Below are positions 22,206 to 33,594 of a DNA stretch of 64,000 nt, piece after piece. The first letter of the stretch is position 1, and each line of letters starts with the position of its first letter. The stretch is from positions 745,001 to 809,000 of the forward strand of contig JAMWET010002871.1 of the NCBI GenBank assembly GCA_024036415.1, read 5' to 3'. Made by a program: the position numbers and the translations under genes. Below the pieces are notes generated by a model, which ran no database searches, was not told the DNA's origin, and worked only from the letters and a program-made list of their open reading frames with translations. This DNA comes from Prochilodus magdalenae. Lineage: Eukaryota > Chordata > Actinopteri > Characiformes > Prochilodontidae.

Positions 22206-22635
22206 ACACTATATGTAAACAATAATACCTTCCATTCCCACCATATAATCAAAAGGAAATAGTTTTGCTTAGTCACTTTGAAACAAATGAGTCATGCAGC
22301 TTCTATAAAAAACGCTCTTTGGGAAATCTGGACCATTCTGTTGGGAAGCAAAAAAAAAAATGGCATAAGGACCCATCTGTGGCTTTTGTACCGAAGAAAG
22401 AATGGCTATAGTGAGCTGCTTGTTAGTGTGTGAGGATGAGGATGGTGCTCACCCATCATCACCCTTGCTCCTCTGAAGACAGCGGCTAGGCTGAAAGGAA
22501 CATGACAGACAGATTTGAACTCCGGATCCTGTGCTAGGAAACTGAGGCACAGCCTGTGACAAACGCATCTACACTCCATCACTCACTCGGAGACTTCTTC
22601 CATCCTTCCTTCTCTCTTCCCTTACACATATACAC
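22206..22635. other. No feature recognised
   Basis: Unique-looking DNA with one A-run near 22352. Confidence 0.35.
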
Positions 22636-22639
22636 CGAT

Positions 22640-22870
22640 CACCCATAACATTACAACCACCTCCGTGTGTCTACACCATCTGTTTCTCTGTATACTCTAT
22701 CGCTCTGTTCTCCAAAGGTCAGGACCCCCATAGGACCACCACAGAGCAGGGGTTATGTGGCTGGAGGATCATTCTCAGCTCTGCCTTAACACTGTCATGG
22801 TGGTGCAGTGTCCACCAACCAAAACTATTCACTCAACAGTGTCCCGTGACCACTGAGGAGGAGCTACGCC
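22640..22870 (-). repeat. Interspersed repeat, inverse of 5750-5995 family
   Basis: GGTCAGGACCCCCATAGGAC, CCACCACAGAG and CATAACATTACAACCACCTC are typical of a dispersed fish repeat. The central words are shared, inverted, with 5830-5885. Confidence 0.55.
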
Positions 22871-22879
22871 CGTGACACA

Positions 22880-23405
22880 AGCGTAGCCAATAGCGTGCAA
22901 TACCTCCACCAGCACGAATAACAGCTGAATGGGTTTGGCATGGACTGGACAAGTTTCTGGATGTAGGCCACATCACACTCTTGCATCAGTGGATTGCCAG
23001 TTGGTCCAGATTTGGTGGATGCCTTTCCTGGCACAATTCCAAGGAGAATTCCCTGTAGACTGGGATTTTAGCCACCACTGGTAGACCCGTATGACTGTAC
23101 GCTTCCATACACCTGCAGATTCAGCTACTTCCTTCACACTATGGTCTTTGGCCACGCCCACATGCAGTCCCTCCTTTTAGCCAATCATTAACATCTGCTC
23201 TGGAGCCATTTCCCACACATGGAACGAGACATTCCCTGCACTGTAGCACCTCTTCTCAATCTATGGATCCCGTCACTCACACCCCGCAGGTGTTCAAAGC
23301 CCCATCACCTCGTGCAGCGCCATCTGCAGGAGCATGAAGTTACTACCACGTTCGACACACAAGGTGGCTCATTTTTTGTCTGGAGAGCTTAGATGATATC
23401 CCATC
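22880..23405 (-). pseudogene. Tc1-like transposon, family B, N-terminal part
   Basis: The minus strand encodes VAKDHSVKEVAESAGVWKRT followed by VIRVYQWW, a helix-turn-helix of the paired-like kind at the N-terminus of Tc1-like transposases, then a degraded linker. Downstream (plus 22925-22985) the frame ends in a CGLHPETCPVHAK-like tail with stops. Sister copies: 41925, 44096, 51105 and a terminal piece at 51830. The catalytic domain is missing in all of them. Confidence 0.75.
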
Positions 23406-24232
23406 ATGTGGACCAACAAGTGGGGCATGTCTAAATGAGTGGACAGTGAGTAAACATCGAAAGCCTAGGCATTCACAGCTTAAAGGTAATAGTCTATTAT
23501 TTCCAGTATTAAAATAAAGCTATTGAAATTCTACATACTGGTCATGACAAATAAATATGTTTACACTGTGGAAATAAAAACTGCCTGTTTTTCATGGCTC
23601 ACAAAATTGCTTCTGAGACACACAATATTGCTCTAGAGGAGTGCTTCACATCCTGGGGTTTGTGTGCCACCAGGGGATTACATCTAGTCTAGCACTTACA
23701 TCTAATTCTGCCGGGCTGTCAAAACCAAAGTCCAAGCAGCAGATTTCAACCATGTCCTACCAACAATGGGTAATTTCCAGGGGTGTTAGTGTTTACCGAG
23801 GTAAACACAATCTACATGTGCACTCAAAGGTGTAACTTGTGCTCAGTAACACTCTACAGTAGGTGTTGACCAATTAGCATCAAGCTAACATGAAGTAATA
23901 CATTGACATTGGTTGCAATGCTTCACTATAGTCAAGTAACCATATAACAGCCATGGAGCAGTTGACACATGTTTACTGAACACTGGTTACTCGTTGCTAA
24001 TATATTACTTCATGTTAATAATGCATTACATCATGCGAGCTAGCCAACACCTGATGTCGCGTGTTACCCAATGGTCCAATTGTGTAGCTGCATTACACTA
24101 CATCCACTTTCCCAGGAGGGAGAGAGGGAGACCTTTGTACCGTATCGTTCTCCGCTGACTCACACATGTGCTGGTCACTACAGTACACTGTGTCCGTGGG
24201 GCAAAGTAAGCCATTAAACGGGACCAACAGAC
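23406..24232. other. No gene recognised
   Basis: Unique-looking sequence. Nothing supportable. Confidence 0.35.
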
Positions 24233-24484
24233 TCCCATGTTTTACTACTGGTGGTCATAATGTGGTCATCAGCCCAGGAGCCTGAAAGACAGTTTGGGAC
24301 ACAAACACATACACATGCTGTCTTTAGTCTAGCAGTTCCTTTGCATTGTGCTGGCCGGCCGCAGCAAAAGCTCCGATAGCCTTTGGCACCATAGACAGAC
24401 GTATGTACGTGTATGTGTTGGAGTAGCCTACTGTTTTTAGGCTCCCAGGCTGATGACCATATTAGGACCACCAGTAGTAAATGT
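24233..24484. mobile_element. MITE with ~40-bp terminal inverted repeats (family T)
   Basis: The left arm TTTACTACTGGTGGTCATAA and next ~20 bases (TGTGGTCATCAGCCCAGGAG) are mirrored at 24440-24484 by GGCTCCCAGGCTGATGACCA and TTAGGACCACCAGTAGTAAA. Only a few mismatches separate the arms. The interior is ~170 bp and non-coding. A right-hand half copy lies at 27215-27262. No confident target duplication could be read. Confidence 0.85.
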
Positions 24485-25376
24485 ACTAGTGGAGTTTATG
24501 GAGTCAATCTGACTGGCAAATGCACTGGCAACAAACTATGTGCCATAACTAAAGGTCCTCTGGTGTACTCCTGATTATACCAACCCCAGTGAAGCTAGGC
24601 CTAACACCCCTCTCTCAGTTTGGCAGTTTTTGAGAGTGGGCCTAAAGACCTAGGGAGCCTCGGTCTGTGTTTTCTTTCCATAGAATTAAGTTCATCATAG
24701 AATTAAGATTTCTTTGATATCTATATAAACCTGGAGGTCCTGATCTTGGCTAGCACTTCCATAATTATTCCCATTGACCAATTATTCCCATTGACCAATC
24801 ACAAGACTGATATCTGCTGTCCGGCTTGGACAGAAGACTCAGAAGGACCTAGCTAGCTAATACTAACCCAACGTGACTAATTGGAAGCTTGCTAGAGCAC
24901 CTGTTGCAGTTGATTGATCTATACACCAACATTGTTTGTTCATTTCGTTTCTCCATCTGTATGAATTTCTTTTAATCGTTCATTCATTCATCTATTCATC
25001 CATCCATCCATCCATGCACATCTGTTTGCCTGTGACTTTAATCCAAGTTACCATCACATAAACGCTGAGTAATGCTTCTAGTTGTACACGAGTGGCGGAA
25101 CAGGCTAGCAAGCTGCACATTAGCCATGCCCACACAGTTCCCAGGTTTCATAAGGTTCATTTCACATTTCATAAGCCATATTATATCACATTTCTCTATT
25201 ACATTTTTCAGTCCAGCATAACTAGATGTTAAATATGTCCCCTTAAGTTTAGTGCCGTATTAACATCCTGCGTTCCCTGGGAAATAAACCCCTACTGAAC
25301 ACTCTACAGGGTATGCGGCGCTAGCATTCTGCAGCAGCACGCTCCCAATTTAAGCTAGAGCAGCCGTGGCTCGCAC
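24485..25376. other. No gene recognised
   Basis: Includes a short duplication of ATTATTCCCATTGACCAA (24763-24800) and a CATC run at 24990-25012. No exon or transposon identified. Confidence 0.4.
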
Positions 25377-25892
25377 TTAGCTGGAGATCCCCAAAGGCCT
25401 GATCACGAAATCGCGCGGGCTCACGAAAATAAATGTGAAAACATGTTTCATGTGACTCCCCCGAAATAGAGCCCTGGGTGACTCAAAACAAGAAGGCACA
25501 AGATATTCTATTATTTGTAGCCCTGCAGACGTGAAACAAAGCTTCATGCTAGCTACGCTAGCCTTCTCGCTCCCTTTCTTCAGTCTATGGAGAGCTAAAA
25601 GGCCTTTGCGATGACAGGAGCCGATCTTACGCTCATGCTCATCGTTCATCACTGGTCTTACCTCGTGCTGTAGGCAAAACATCAGGCAGAGAACTGCAAA
25701 TATAGCTGGAAACTGGTGGTAATAGTTCACAGACTGGGTGAATCGTGTCAGGACTCCTCACTACAAGAGCGTTCAAGATGGACAGGGCAGTCGTTTGTGG
25801 CTGGCTTGGAAGAATTTGAGCCTGTCCACAACATGAAGTTACCTCGTAATATTACTATTACCCAGCAGCCAAAGTAGACCCAAAGCTTTGTT
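25377..25892. other. Unique segment with a weak exon-like pattern on minus
   Basis: On minus, an AG acceptor-like CTCTTGTAG (near 25763) and a donor CAGCACGAG|GTAAGA (near 25660) bracket about 100 bp that is open in one frame. The longest minus frame there has no ATG at its start, and the encoded peptide is not recognised. Not called as an exon. Confidence 0.2.
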
Positions 25893-26535
25893 CTAGGGAG
25901 GCACCAATATGGGATTTTTGGCCCATTGCCAATTTATAAATATGGAATGTAGAAACTGGCACATTTGTCTGGATCATAATTAATGACAAGTACAGCATGG
26001 CTTTCTAAATAGTTACAAAGGGAAGAAAATTAATTCAGTACAAGACATATTAGCGCAGATGCCTAGCATTGGCTAAACAAGAGCTCCTAAAAGTGGGGGT
26101 CCCAAGGTGGTCTATGAGGGTAAGAGGCTCAGGACAGCAGGAGGCTACTCTAACCCCACCTCATCACCCAACGAGAGACAAATTTCTCAGACTGTATCAT
26201 TCCTTTCTTATTTCCTATTGTGTCATGTCTTATAACAATGTAATAACAATGTAGTACAATGTTATAACATACCTGCTTTTCAAAATTCCGTGAATCCTGC
26301 TTCCTACTCACTGTGAATTTTTTTTTTTTTGTATTTTGTTTAGTCTGTTTGTCTCTCGGCCCCACCTGCCCACCTGAGTTTGGCCGTCCCCTGGTCTACA
26401 CATTAACCTCGGTTGTACTACAAGGCTCCAACAAACACACCATGGACCAACAGTTTGAAATAGCGGTTAAAGCTAAACACCGGTCCAATGTTGACGTGCC
26501 AACATGTATTTTGACATCATCGTGCATCCCTACTC
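25893..26535. mobile_element. Possible hAT-like non-autonomous element
   Basis: The left end TAGGGAGGCACCAATATGGG and right end CATCGTGCATCCCTA resemble the TAGGGxTGCACCGAT-type termini of common fish hAT elements. No intact coding sequence, and flanking 8-mers match only partly. It may instead be two separate fragments. Confidence 0.4.
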
Positions 26536-26639
26536 CGTTTCCCGGGAGATCCCAAATGCCAGCTACCGTCCTTTTGCGGCTCGGAGCTTTTACGGCTCAA
26601 GAAGGTTGAGCACCGCTGCCCTAGGGTGCTGGTAGGAAT

Positions 26640-27185
26640 GGCGGGGCTCCATGATAAAGACTGGCAGGGCGACCTTTATTTCTGACTGGGTTAGCTTTCC
26701 GAGGGAAGACGAGATGCCTTTGATACGGGAAAAAAAACGCCGTGTCAGCACACTCCGGAATGATCCGGAATGAACTCTCCAACACGAAGGCGCATGCTTC
26801 CCGCTATCCCCACATCAAACCCTTATAAACCTTTACCTTGTTAGGCATTGAAGGCGGAGGGGAAAAAGGAGTCGCTCTGATCTCCGCCGCTTAATTGAGC
26901 TCGCTTTGAAAGCGCTGAACGGAATAGCAGGAGGGTCCTTGACGGCTAGAGAAAGACCACGCGACCTCGCCGAGAAACAAAACCCAACCTTCTTTAAACC
27001 CGCATGCAAATCCGTCTGGCAAACAGTGCTCTTATTTACATGTAGAGTCCCGGGAGGACGGATATTTATTTATTCCTAATTTATTCATAATTATTGTCTA
27101 ATTAAAGCGTCAGAGAGGCCCTCTAAATACATCAGCTAGTGTGCTGGTGTCCTCGAGCACTGGAGGCAATTGGACAGCACAATGC
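26640..27185. promoter_or_regulatory. Candidate conserved non-coding element
   Basis: CpG-retaining, repeat-free sequence with an AT-rich core: TTCCTAATTTATTCATAATT and GTCTAATTAAAGCG (homeodomain-type), octamer-like CATGCAAATCCG and AATGCAAATGAAG, and GCTTAATTGAGCTCGC. No open frame of interest. Strong enhancer look, not proven. Confidence 0.45.
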
Positions 27186-27214
27186 AAATGAAGTGCATAG
27201 CACATGTATGCGTT

Positions 27215-27262
27215 CGGGCTCCCAGCCGGACGGCCACCTTACGACCACCGGTAGTAAAACAG
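27215..27262. mobile_element. MITE family T, right-end fragment
   Basis: GGCTCCCAGCCGGACGGCCA and TTACGACCACCGGTAGTAAA match the right terminal repeat of the element at 24233-24484, with CpG-bearing differences. Confidence 0.7.
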
Positions 27263-28980
27263 GGCTATGTTTAAAGAGCGGTCCATTGTAATGCCTTGTC
27301 CTGCCCCATGGACACGATGTACTGTACTGACCAGTGAGTCAGCGTAGGAGCAACTTCAGGAACCAGCCCGCACAACACAGCCTGTTTCACCAGGCAGGAG
27401 TTCTCCATACGGAGCACCACCTAATCCGAACAGGAGGATGGTGAAGTGGAAATGTCCGCTGGAGCTATTCCTTATTCGACCTTTTGGCTTGATTTACCAT
27501 ATTAGCCAATACATTCCTGCTTCTTGGAAAACTCTCCAGCTATGCAGACACATGCAGGACCAAACCATCCCATAAAAACACATTCCGGATCGACATTCCA
27601 AAGATTCTTCTGTTTTAGAGAAGTGGGGGATTCCTGAATGGGCATATCAGAACTTACCCATTGGGGCAAATGAGCCGACTAAGACTAGACCTAGCCCCGA
27701 GGTGAAGACCATATAGCAATGTCCATCACCACTTCTATAACTGTAAATCCCAAAGCGTTATCCAGGGAACCGGGAAAACCTGCATTTGGGAATGCTTGAC
27801 CTTTAGGAGAACCTTGACTTGCTGACCTCCAGGGTACATAGAGTAAATGAACCGTCCGTTTGTCGGAACAAGATGAACCCAGCTGAAGAAATTAGCTCTG
27901 TTGTTACAATTAATCTTCATTCATGTTCCGGAAATTGTCCTGAAATTCCCAAACAGGGAATACTAAATAGGTAGCTCCGCTATAAGGTCATGGACTAGAT
28001 GTAAACATGCCAGATCTTGGAGTCAGAGCTGGAAAGCTCTACTATGCATACCACTCTTCGTGGTTTAAGGAGGAAATTGGAAAATGTGGAAAGAGCTCAT
28101 CTCGTTATGGTTTTCCGGGAAAACCGGGAATTCTTTACAGCGCAGGCTTGTAAAGTGTGGAAACGGAACAATCAAATGACCAAGTAATAAACTTCTAAGC
28201 GGGTCCACAGGTGGAACGATCGCAGGCTTAAGAAGAAGGTTCCTTATGGAATGCCTAATATCCGGAATAGCTAATATCCATGGATCACAAAGTCCTAAAA
28301 ACCAATGGTACCAGAGATCATCTTGAACCCAAGTCTAGCTAGCCTGATTCAGCTTATACCATCATTAGCCAGGTTTGAACTGGAGACGCACTGCATGAAG
28401 GTGGAGGTCCGACGTTAAGGTCAGTGCCCGTCCGACCGTTGCCTACAATCCGTGCACTGACGGCACACTAATGAATGTGCTTATGCTCAGAATTCCTCTC
28501 CAGGCAGCCAGGGCAGCCCAGCTTACTCTGCCCGACCTGTCAGAATCCTGCAGATGCAGCAGGAAACGGGCTGAGGGGTGAAAATCGGCAACGTGGCCGT
28601 GCAGCGCTTCCTCCAGGAGCCATGCGTATGCTCCAGCCAGCCAGAAATGAACAGCCGTGCCATTCCCTAGCATTAGACAGACCTTCGGAATTGCCTCCGG
28701 AATGTTAGATCCCTAAGCGAAGACATACAGCACCCTACCTGGCACCATCGCTCACCGTGTCACAGTCAAATACCTCCCTTTGCACAAACTTGTATGTTTC
28801 CATCCCATCATCATCAGCATTACCATCATGCTGCAAAGCTGCACTCGGGCATAAATATTGGCAACCTTCCTATGCAAACACTTCCATGCATCACAACACA
28901 GAGGAAAACAGACAGCTAGCACGGACTCCTGTGAAAGTTGATGTCAGTATGGACAGCGCACTGCCAAAACCGAGCCTGCT
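27263..28980. other. No gene recognised
   Basis: GC-balanced sequence leading into the CpG island. Several GGAATTCC/TCCGGAAT-like words occur. Open frames (60-100 codons) overlap on opposite strands and are not recognised. If the minus-strand exon at 29058 is real, this is its first intron. Confidence 0.4.
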
Positions 28981-29057
28981 GGACACGAACACCACCGGTC
29001 CGGTCAAACAGTGGACCAAAAATGGGGAGAGTGGGGGGGGGCAGGTTATGGACTTAC

Positions 29058-29133
29058 CGACGCAGTAGAAGAGGAGGCACGCGAGCACGAGGCTGCATCT
29101 CCAGCGGACAAAGGGACGCAGGTGCAACGGCAT
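29058..29133 (-). CDS. Putative first coding exon: signal peptide, then splice donor
   Basis: From an ATG at 29133 (minus), 25 codons encode a peptide with a basic n-region (RPFVRWR, residues 6-12) and a hydrophobic h-region (CSLVLACLLFYCV, residues 13-25). One base of the next codon follows before a consensus donor, G|GTAAGT, at 29057. A phase-1 intron straight after a signal peptide is the usual arrangement for secreted and cell-surface vertebrate proteins. It lies in a CpG island with GA-rich upstream sequence, as expected for exon 1. Nothing beyond the donor is homologous to a known domain, and later exons were not found, so the gene is unidentified. A type II membrane anchor is an alternative reading. 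The frame also runs on through the donor as an unspliced ORF, which I regard as incidental. Confidence 0.55.
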
Positions 29134-29409
29134 CCTTCCTTGCCTTGCGTTTCCAACAACGCACAGAGAGACGCGCGCGCGGCGCACGCAAATAAGAGGG
29201 TCTTGAGGGGGGTGCTGAAGTTGCTTGCTGCAGCAGCTCGCGGCTGGAGAGTCAGTGGGAGCTCCGCATGGGAACGGCGCGTCGCCTCGGCAGCAGCAGC
29301 AGCAGCAGCAGCGCGGGAACAGCCTCTCGCGCCCCGCCGCGTCCGCGTTGCTCAGTAACGGAGCGAGAGAGAGAAGGAGCTGGAGAAACGCACCCAATCC
29401 GCTACAGCG

Positions 29410-29632
29410 CACTCCTCTCTCTCTCTCTTTCTCTTTCTCCCCTCTCTCTCTCTCTCTCTCTCTGCTCCCCTGTCTCTTACTACCCTTCTCTTCTCTCTCT
29501 CTATCTCTCTCTCCCTCTGCTTCTCTCTCGCGCTCTCTATTTCTCCCTCTCTTCCTCCTTTACCTGACTCGCTCGGTCTCTGCCTCTCTCCTTCTCTTTC
29601 TTTCTCTCCCTATCTCTCTCTCTCTCTCTCTC
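29410..29632. repeat. CT-rich low-complexity tract
   Basis: TCTCTC runs with CCCT and TTTC interruptions. They generate serine/leucine-rich plus-strand frames (99 and 165 codons) that are not considered genes. Confidence 0.9.
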
Positions 29633-29939
29633 AGTTCACACGCCGCGCGCAGACTGGAGCTCCTCTCTGTGTTGTTGTTGTTGTTTTCTCCTCCTTGGTT
29701 TTTAGTTGTTGTTGTTGTTTAGTCTGTCTCTCCCGTCCAGCGCGCTCTCCTGAAGGGCGGTTCAGGCTCGTGCGGCTTCGCGAACGCATCTGCACGCGCA
29801 GCAGCAGCAGCGCGGAGGGTGAAACGCTGCGCGAGAGCGTGAGGAAAAACCCGGAGAGGAGCGCGAGACACGGACCGGAGCTTTAGGGGGTGTGTGTATG
29901 TGTGTGTGGGTGTGTAGTGGGGGGGAGGTGTTGTTGGAT

Positions 29940-29944
29940 AATGG

Positions 29945-29980
<36 letters not shown>

Positions 29981-30054
29981 TAATGATGAAGAAGAAGAAA
30001 AAAAGAAGAAGATGAAAGAAAAATAATAATAGAAAAAAATGGAAGAAGAAAATA
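29940..30054. repeat. (AAT)n and GAA-rich low complexity
   Basis: AATAATAAT runs followed by GAAGAAGAA-type sequence. Stop-free on the minus strand only as poly-Leu/Phe/Tyr. Confidence 0.9.
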
Positions 30055-30057
30055 ATA

Positions 30058-30960
30058 TTCCACCTTAAATGATGCAGCAGTTGCATTTTGGTGCCTCATG
30101 CTTCCTGCACAGCTTTTACTTCTAACTGCCCAGTGCCACCTTAAATGTTGCAGAAGTTACATACTGTGCCTCAGGGTACCTGCCCAGTTTTAGTGCCAGA
30201 GTCCTCATTCCACCTTAAACGGTGCAGCAGTTACATTCTACTGCATCTGGCCACCTGTTTAGCTTCTCATTTGAATTTCTCCTGTTCCACCTTAAATGGT
30301 GCGGCCATTACATGCTGGTGCCTCAGGTTACCTGCCCAGCTTTTAGTTATAACTTCCCAATTTCATCTTATATCTCCTGTTCCACCTTAAATGTTGCACC
30401 AGTTTTTTATTCTCTTGCCTCAGGCTACCTGTTAAGCTTCGTATTCCATTTTTTCCTGTTCCACCTTAAATGCCACCTCAGTTGAATTCTGGTGCTTCAC
30501 GTTACCTGCCCAGCTTTTAGTTCTACTGTCTTCATTCCACCTTAAATGATGCAGCAGTTACATTTTGGTGCCTCAAGCTTCCTGCACAGCTTTTACTTCT
30601 AACTGCCCAGTGCCACCTTAAATGTTGCAGAAGTTACATACGGTGCCTCAGGTTACCTGCCCAGTTTTTAGTGCCAGTGTCTTTATTCCACCTTAAATGG
30701 TGCAGCAGTTACATTCTAGTGCATCTGGCTACCTGTTTAGCTTCTCATTACAATTTTCCTGTTCCACCTTAAATGCCACCTCAGTTGAATTCTGGTGTCT
30801 GATGTTACCTGCCCAGCTTTTAGTTCTACTGTCCTCATTCCACCTTAAATGATGCAGCAGTTACATACTGCTGCCTCAGGTTACCTGCACAGCTTTGACC
30901 TCTAACTGCCATTTGTACCGTAAACATTTCAACAGTTCCATTCCGGTGCAGCAGGTAGCT
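30058..30960. repeat. 75-bp satellite, array 1, with 477-bp higher-order period
   Basis: Units open with CCACCTTAAATG and carry GTGCCTCAGGTTACCTGCCC and AGCTTTTAGTTCTAACT words, about 75-80 bp each. Variant-specific units recur at a longer distance: CACCTTAAATGATGCAGCAG at 30061 and 30538, and TGCCACCTTAAATGTTGCAG at 30134 and 30611. Both are 477 bp apart, so about six units form a higher-order repeat. Confidence 0.93.
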
Positions 30961-30999
30961 GCTATAAAGTGCCACACCCTTTAAGGCGGAACTGGAAAA

Positions 31000-31800
31000 C
31001 CCAAACAGGAAGCCGGCCAATCATCCCACTGTTTTTCTGGGGTCAGCAAAACGCAGCACTGGCAATAAAAGTTTTCCTGAAGGAGGGAAAACTGCGGAGG
31101 AAGGGAATCATTCTGGTCCGTGTTTCTTTAATCATTTAGCGCTAGCTAATGCTAACAGCTGGAGTAATATACTGAGGTAATGTTCTGGAAGGTTCTTGGG
31201 CGTATGTCTTGCAGGTCCCACAATAACGTTAACAGCTGTGTCATCCTGTTAGTGCAGCACCATTGGCAGACAGCAGTATGATGCAGGACTACGTGCACAT
31301 AGACCGTTACGACGACTGTCCTTAACACCACGTCAACATCACCAAAGACTCAGAATGGACACGTAGCAATAGATTTTTCCGGGATTTCTTGCCATTAAGA
31401 ATGAATGGGATGGAAATGTGCACGCCCATACCTCAGCTATACTTCAGCTCAACCCACCATTTCTGATACACCATCTCAGGACAGACCCCAAAGCCTGAAT
31501 TCAATCTTAACCCCACCCAAACCCCAGTGCTTCCAGTAACCTACAGCCACCAAACTGTACGCACTCCCTCAGGGCAGATCCCCAAAGTCTAATCTACAGC
31601 CATACTGACCTGCACTTCTCCAGATCGTATTATTCATCCCTCGTTACTGAAAGTGGGAATCGTTTTCCTAGTTTTATGTACAACTTTAAAAAAAACTAAA
31701 TTCAAACATATTTTTTCAACAATTATTATTATTATTATATACAGGAGCCATTAACGTGCGGATGGTTTTTCTCTAACAGGAATCGGAAATCAAATTCTCA
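31000..31800. other. Interruption between the two 75-bp arrays
   Basis: Holds a Tc1 family A fragment (31228-31345) and, at 31490-31640, a degraded relative of the ~190-bp satellite unit (CAGGGCAGATCCCCAAA, CCACCAAACTGTACGCACT). The rest is unassigned. Confidence 0.6.
31228..31345 (+). pseudogene. Tc1-like family A fragment
   Basis: GTCATCCTGTTAGTGCAGCA and ACCACGTCAACATCACCAAA match the DNA-binding-domain region of the family A copy at 19838-19945. Both ends missing. Confidence 0.7.
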
Positions 31801-31807
31801 TTTTAAT

Positions 31808-32890
31808 ATTCCACCTTAAATGGTGCAGCAGTTACATACTGGTGCCTCAGGTTACCTGCACAGCTTTAAGTTCTAACTCCTCAATTTCATCTTATATTTT
31901 CCAGTTCCACCCTAAATGGTGCAACAATTACTTTCTGGTGCATCTGGCTACCTCTTCAACTTCTCATTTGAATTTCTCCTATTCCACCTTAAATGATGCC
32001 GCATTTCGCTCCCTCAGGCTTTCTGTATAGCTTTTAACTTCCCAATTCCACCTTAAATATCGCAGAAGCTACATACAGGTGCCTCAGGTTACCTGCCCAG
32101 TTTTTAGTGCCAACGTTCTCGTTCCACCTTAAATGGTGCAGCAGTTACATACTGGTGCCTCAGGTTACCTGCACAGCTTTTAGTTCTAACTCCCCAATTT
32201 CATCTTATATTTTCCAGTTCCACCTTAAATGGTGCAACAATTACTTTCTGGTGCATCTGGCTACCTGTTCAACTTCTCCTTTGAATTTCTCCTATTCCAC
32301 CTTAAATGATGCCGCATTTTGCTCCCTCAGGCTTCCTGTATAGCTTCTTACTTCCCAATGCCACCTTAAATATCGCAGAAGCTACATACAGGTGCCTCAG
32401 GTTACCTGCCCAGTTTTTAGGACCAACGTTCTCGTTCCACCTTAAATGGTGCAGCAGTTACATACTGGTGCCTCAGGTTACCTGCACAGCTTTTAGTTCT
32501 AACTCCCCAATTCCATCTTATATTTTCCCGTTCCACCTTAAACGGTGCATGTGGCTACCTGTTCAGGTTCTCATTTCAATTTCTCCTATTCCACCTTAAA
32601 TAATGCCGCATTTTGCTCCCTCAGTCTTTCTGTATAGCTTCTATCTTCCCAATGCCACCTTAAATATCGCAGAAGCTACATACAGGTGCCTCAGGTTACC
32701 TGCCCAGTTTTTAGGGCCAACGTTCTCGTTCCACCTTAAATGGTGCATCTGGCTACCTGTTTAGCTTCTTATTTGAATTTCTCTTGTTCCACCTTAAATG
32801 ATGCAGCATTTTAGTGCCTCAGGTTACCTGCACAGATTTTTTTATATTTTTCCGTTTTTATATTTTTCCTTAAATGGTGCAACAATTATA
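31808..32890. repeat. 75-bp satellite, array 2, with 313-bp higher-order period
   Basis: Same monomer family as 30058-30960. CCACCTTAAATGGTGCAGCA begins at 31811, 32124 and 32437, exactly 313 bp apart each time, with four distinguishable monomers between. The array decays after 32720. Confidence 0.93.
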
Positions 32891-33590
32891 TATATACTTT
32901 TCGGTGGGTTTTGTTCCTCAGAGGAGCGAAGGGGTCTTTACTCGTGTCCCTCACCCACCTCCTTCTCCAGGGGTCTGAGTCATACGAACCCCTCCACCCA
33001 GTACAGTCATTAGCTTCCCTTTTGTTCTACAGTAGGCAAACCATCTCTAGACATCCACCCCAGAAAATCTCGGAAAAGGAAGTGGAGGGAAAAACACACA
33101 TCCTCAGTTTGAATGCGCATGACATGATGTTTACTTCTACTCATCCAATCATCACTAGTTTATCAGACAATGTAAAGTGTTTCAATTACATCACACAATG
33201 GATTACGGCCCCTCCAGACAAAATGAGGTACTTTCAGGAGATTTTTCGGAAGAGATTAGATAAAACAGTCCTCTTGCATGAGGAAGGAGGAATGTCAAGA
33301 AAAAAAAAAAGTTTCCAAAACTGGAGCTTAAAAACATCAGAACAGTGGACGGACTGTCCACCCTAGAGTCCAGCCTGAACCAATGTGGTTCATGGACAAG
33401 CTACATACTGAACAACTATATGATCCGACTTCCAATTCCGAATTTTCCCTTACTATGAATGACGGATTTGGAAAAGTGCATGCCCATCTACTGTACTTCC
33501 ACTTGACTGACAGACAGAAGTTAAGGTGATTGGAGTAAATTTAAGGTGGCAGTGAAGTTAAGGTGGTAACGGTGAATTTAAAGTGGAAGG
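32891..33590. other. No gene recognised
   Basis: A 151-codon plus frame at 32911-33366 has no recognisable product and contains an A-run near 33300. From 33520 short words (TTTAAGGTGG, GTTAAGGTGG) repeat loosely and may be an inverted trace of the 75-bp satellite (CCACCTTAAA). Confidence 0.4.
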
Positions 33591-33594
33591 AAAT

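Larger units (their letters stand above)
28981..29895 (-). promoter_or_regulatory. CpG island / probable promoter and 5' UTR
   Basis: CpG-dense DNA with many CGCG words (29160-29360 and 29640-29890), interrupted by a CT-rich tract at 29410-29632 that is GA-rich on the minus strand, a frequent feature of vertebrate 5' UTRs and promoters. Trinucleotide runs (CAG at 29289-29311, GTT at 29672-29686 and 29706-29720) are also present. The minus-strand exon candidate starts within it. Direction is inferred from that exon. No TATA box was identified. Confidence 0.65.

Noticed and set aside
25660..25763. Exon-like ~100 bp on minus with acceptor CTCTTGTAG and donor GAG|GTAAGA
   Set aside because: The signal-peptide-like frame lacks an upstream ATG (it starts at GTG after a stop), the acceptor tract is weak, and the peptide is not recognised.
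28891..29412. 173-codon minus frame taken whole as a protein
   Set aside because: The upstream part is CpG-island translation without a supported ATG, and the part after 29058 reads through a consensus splice donor. Only the 25-codon core is kept.
29225..29722. 165- and 99-codon plus frames
   Set aside because: Ser/Leu translations of a CT-rich tract in the CpG island.
32911..33366. 151-codon plus frame
   Set aside because: No recognisable family, contains an A-run, lies beside satellite DNA, and has no splice context.
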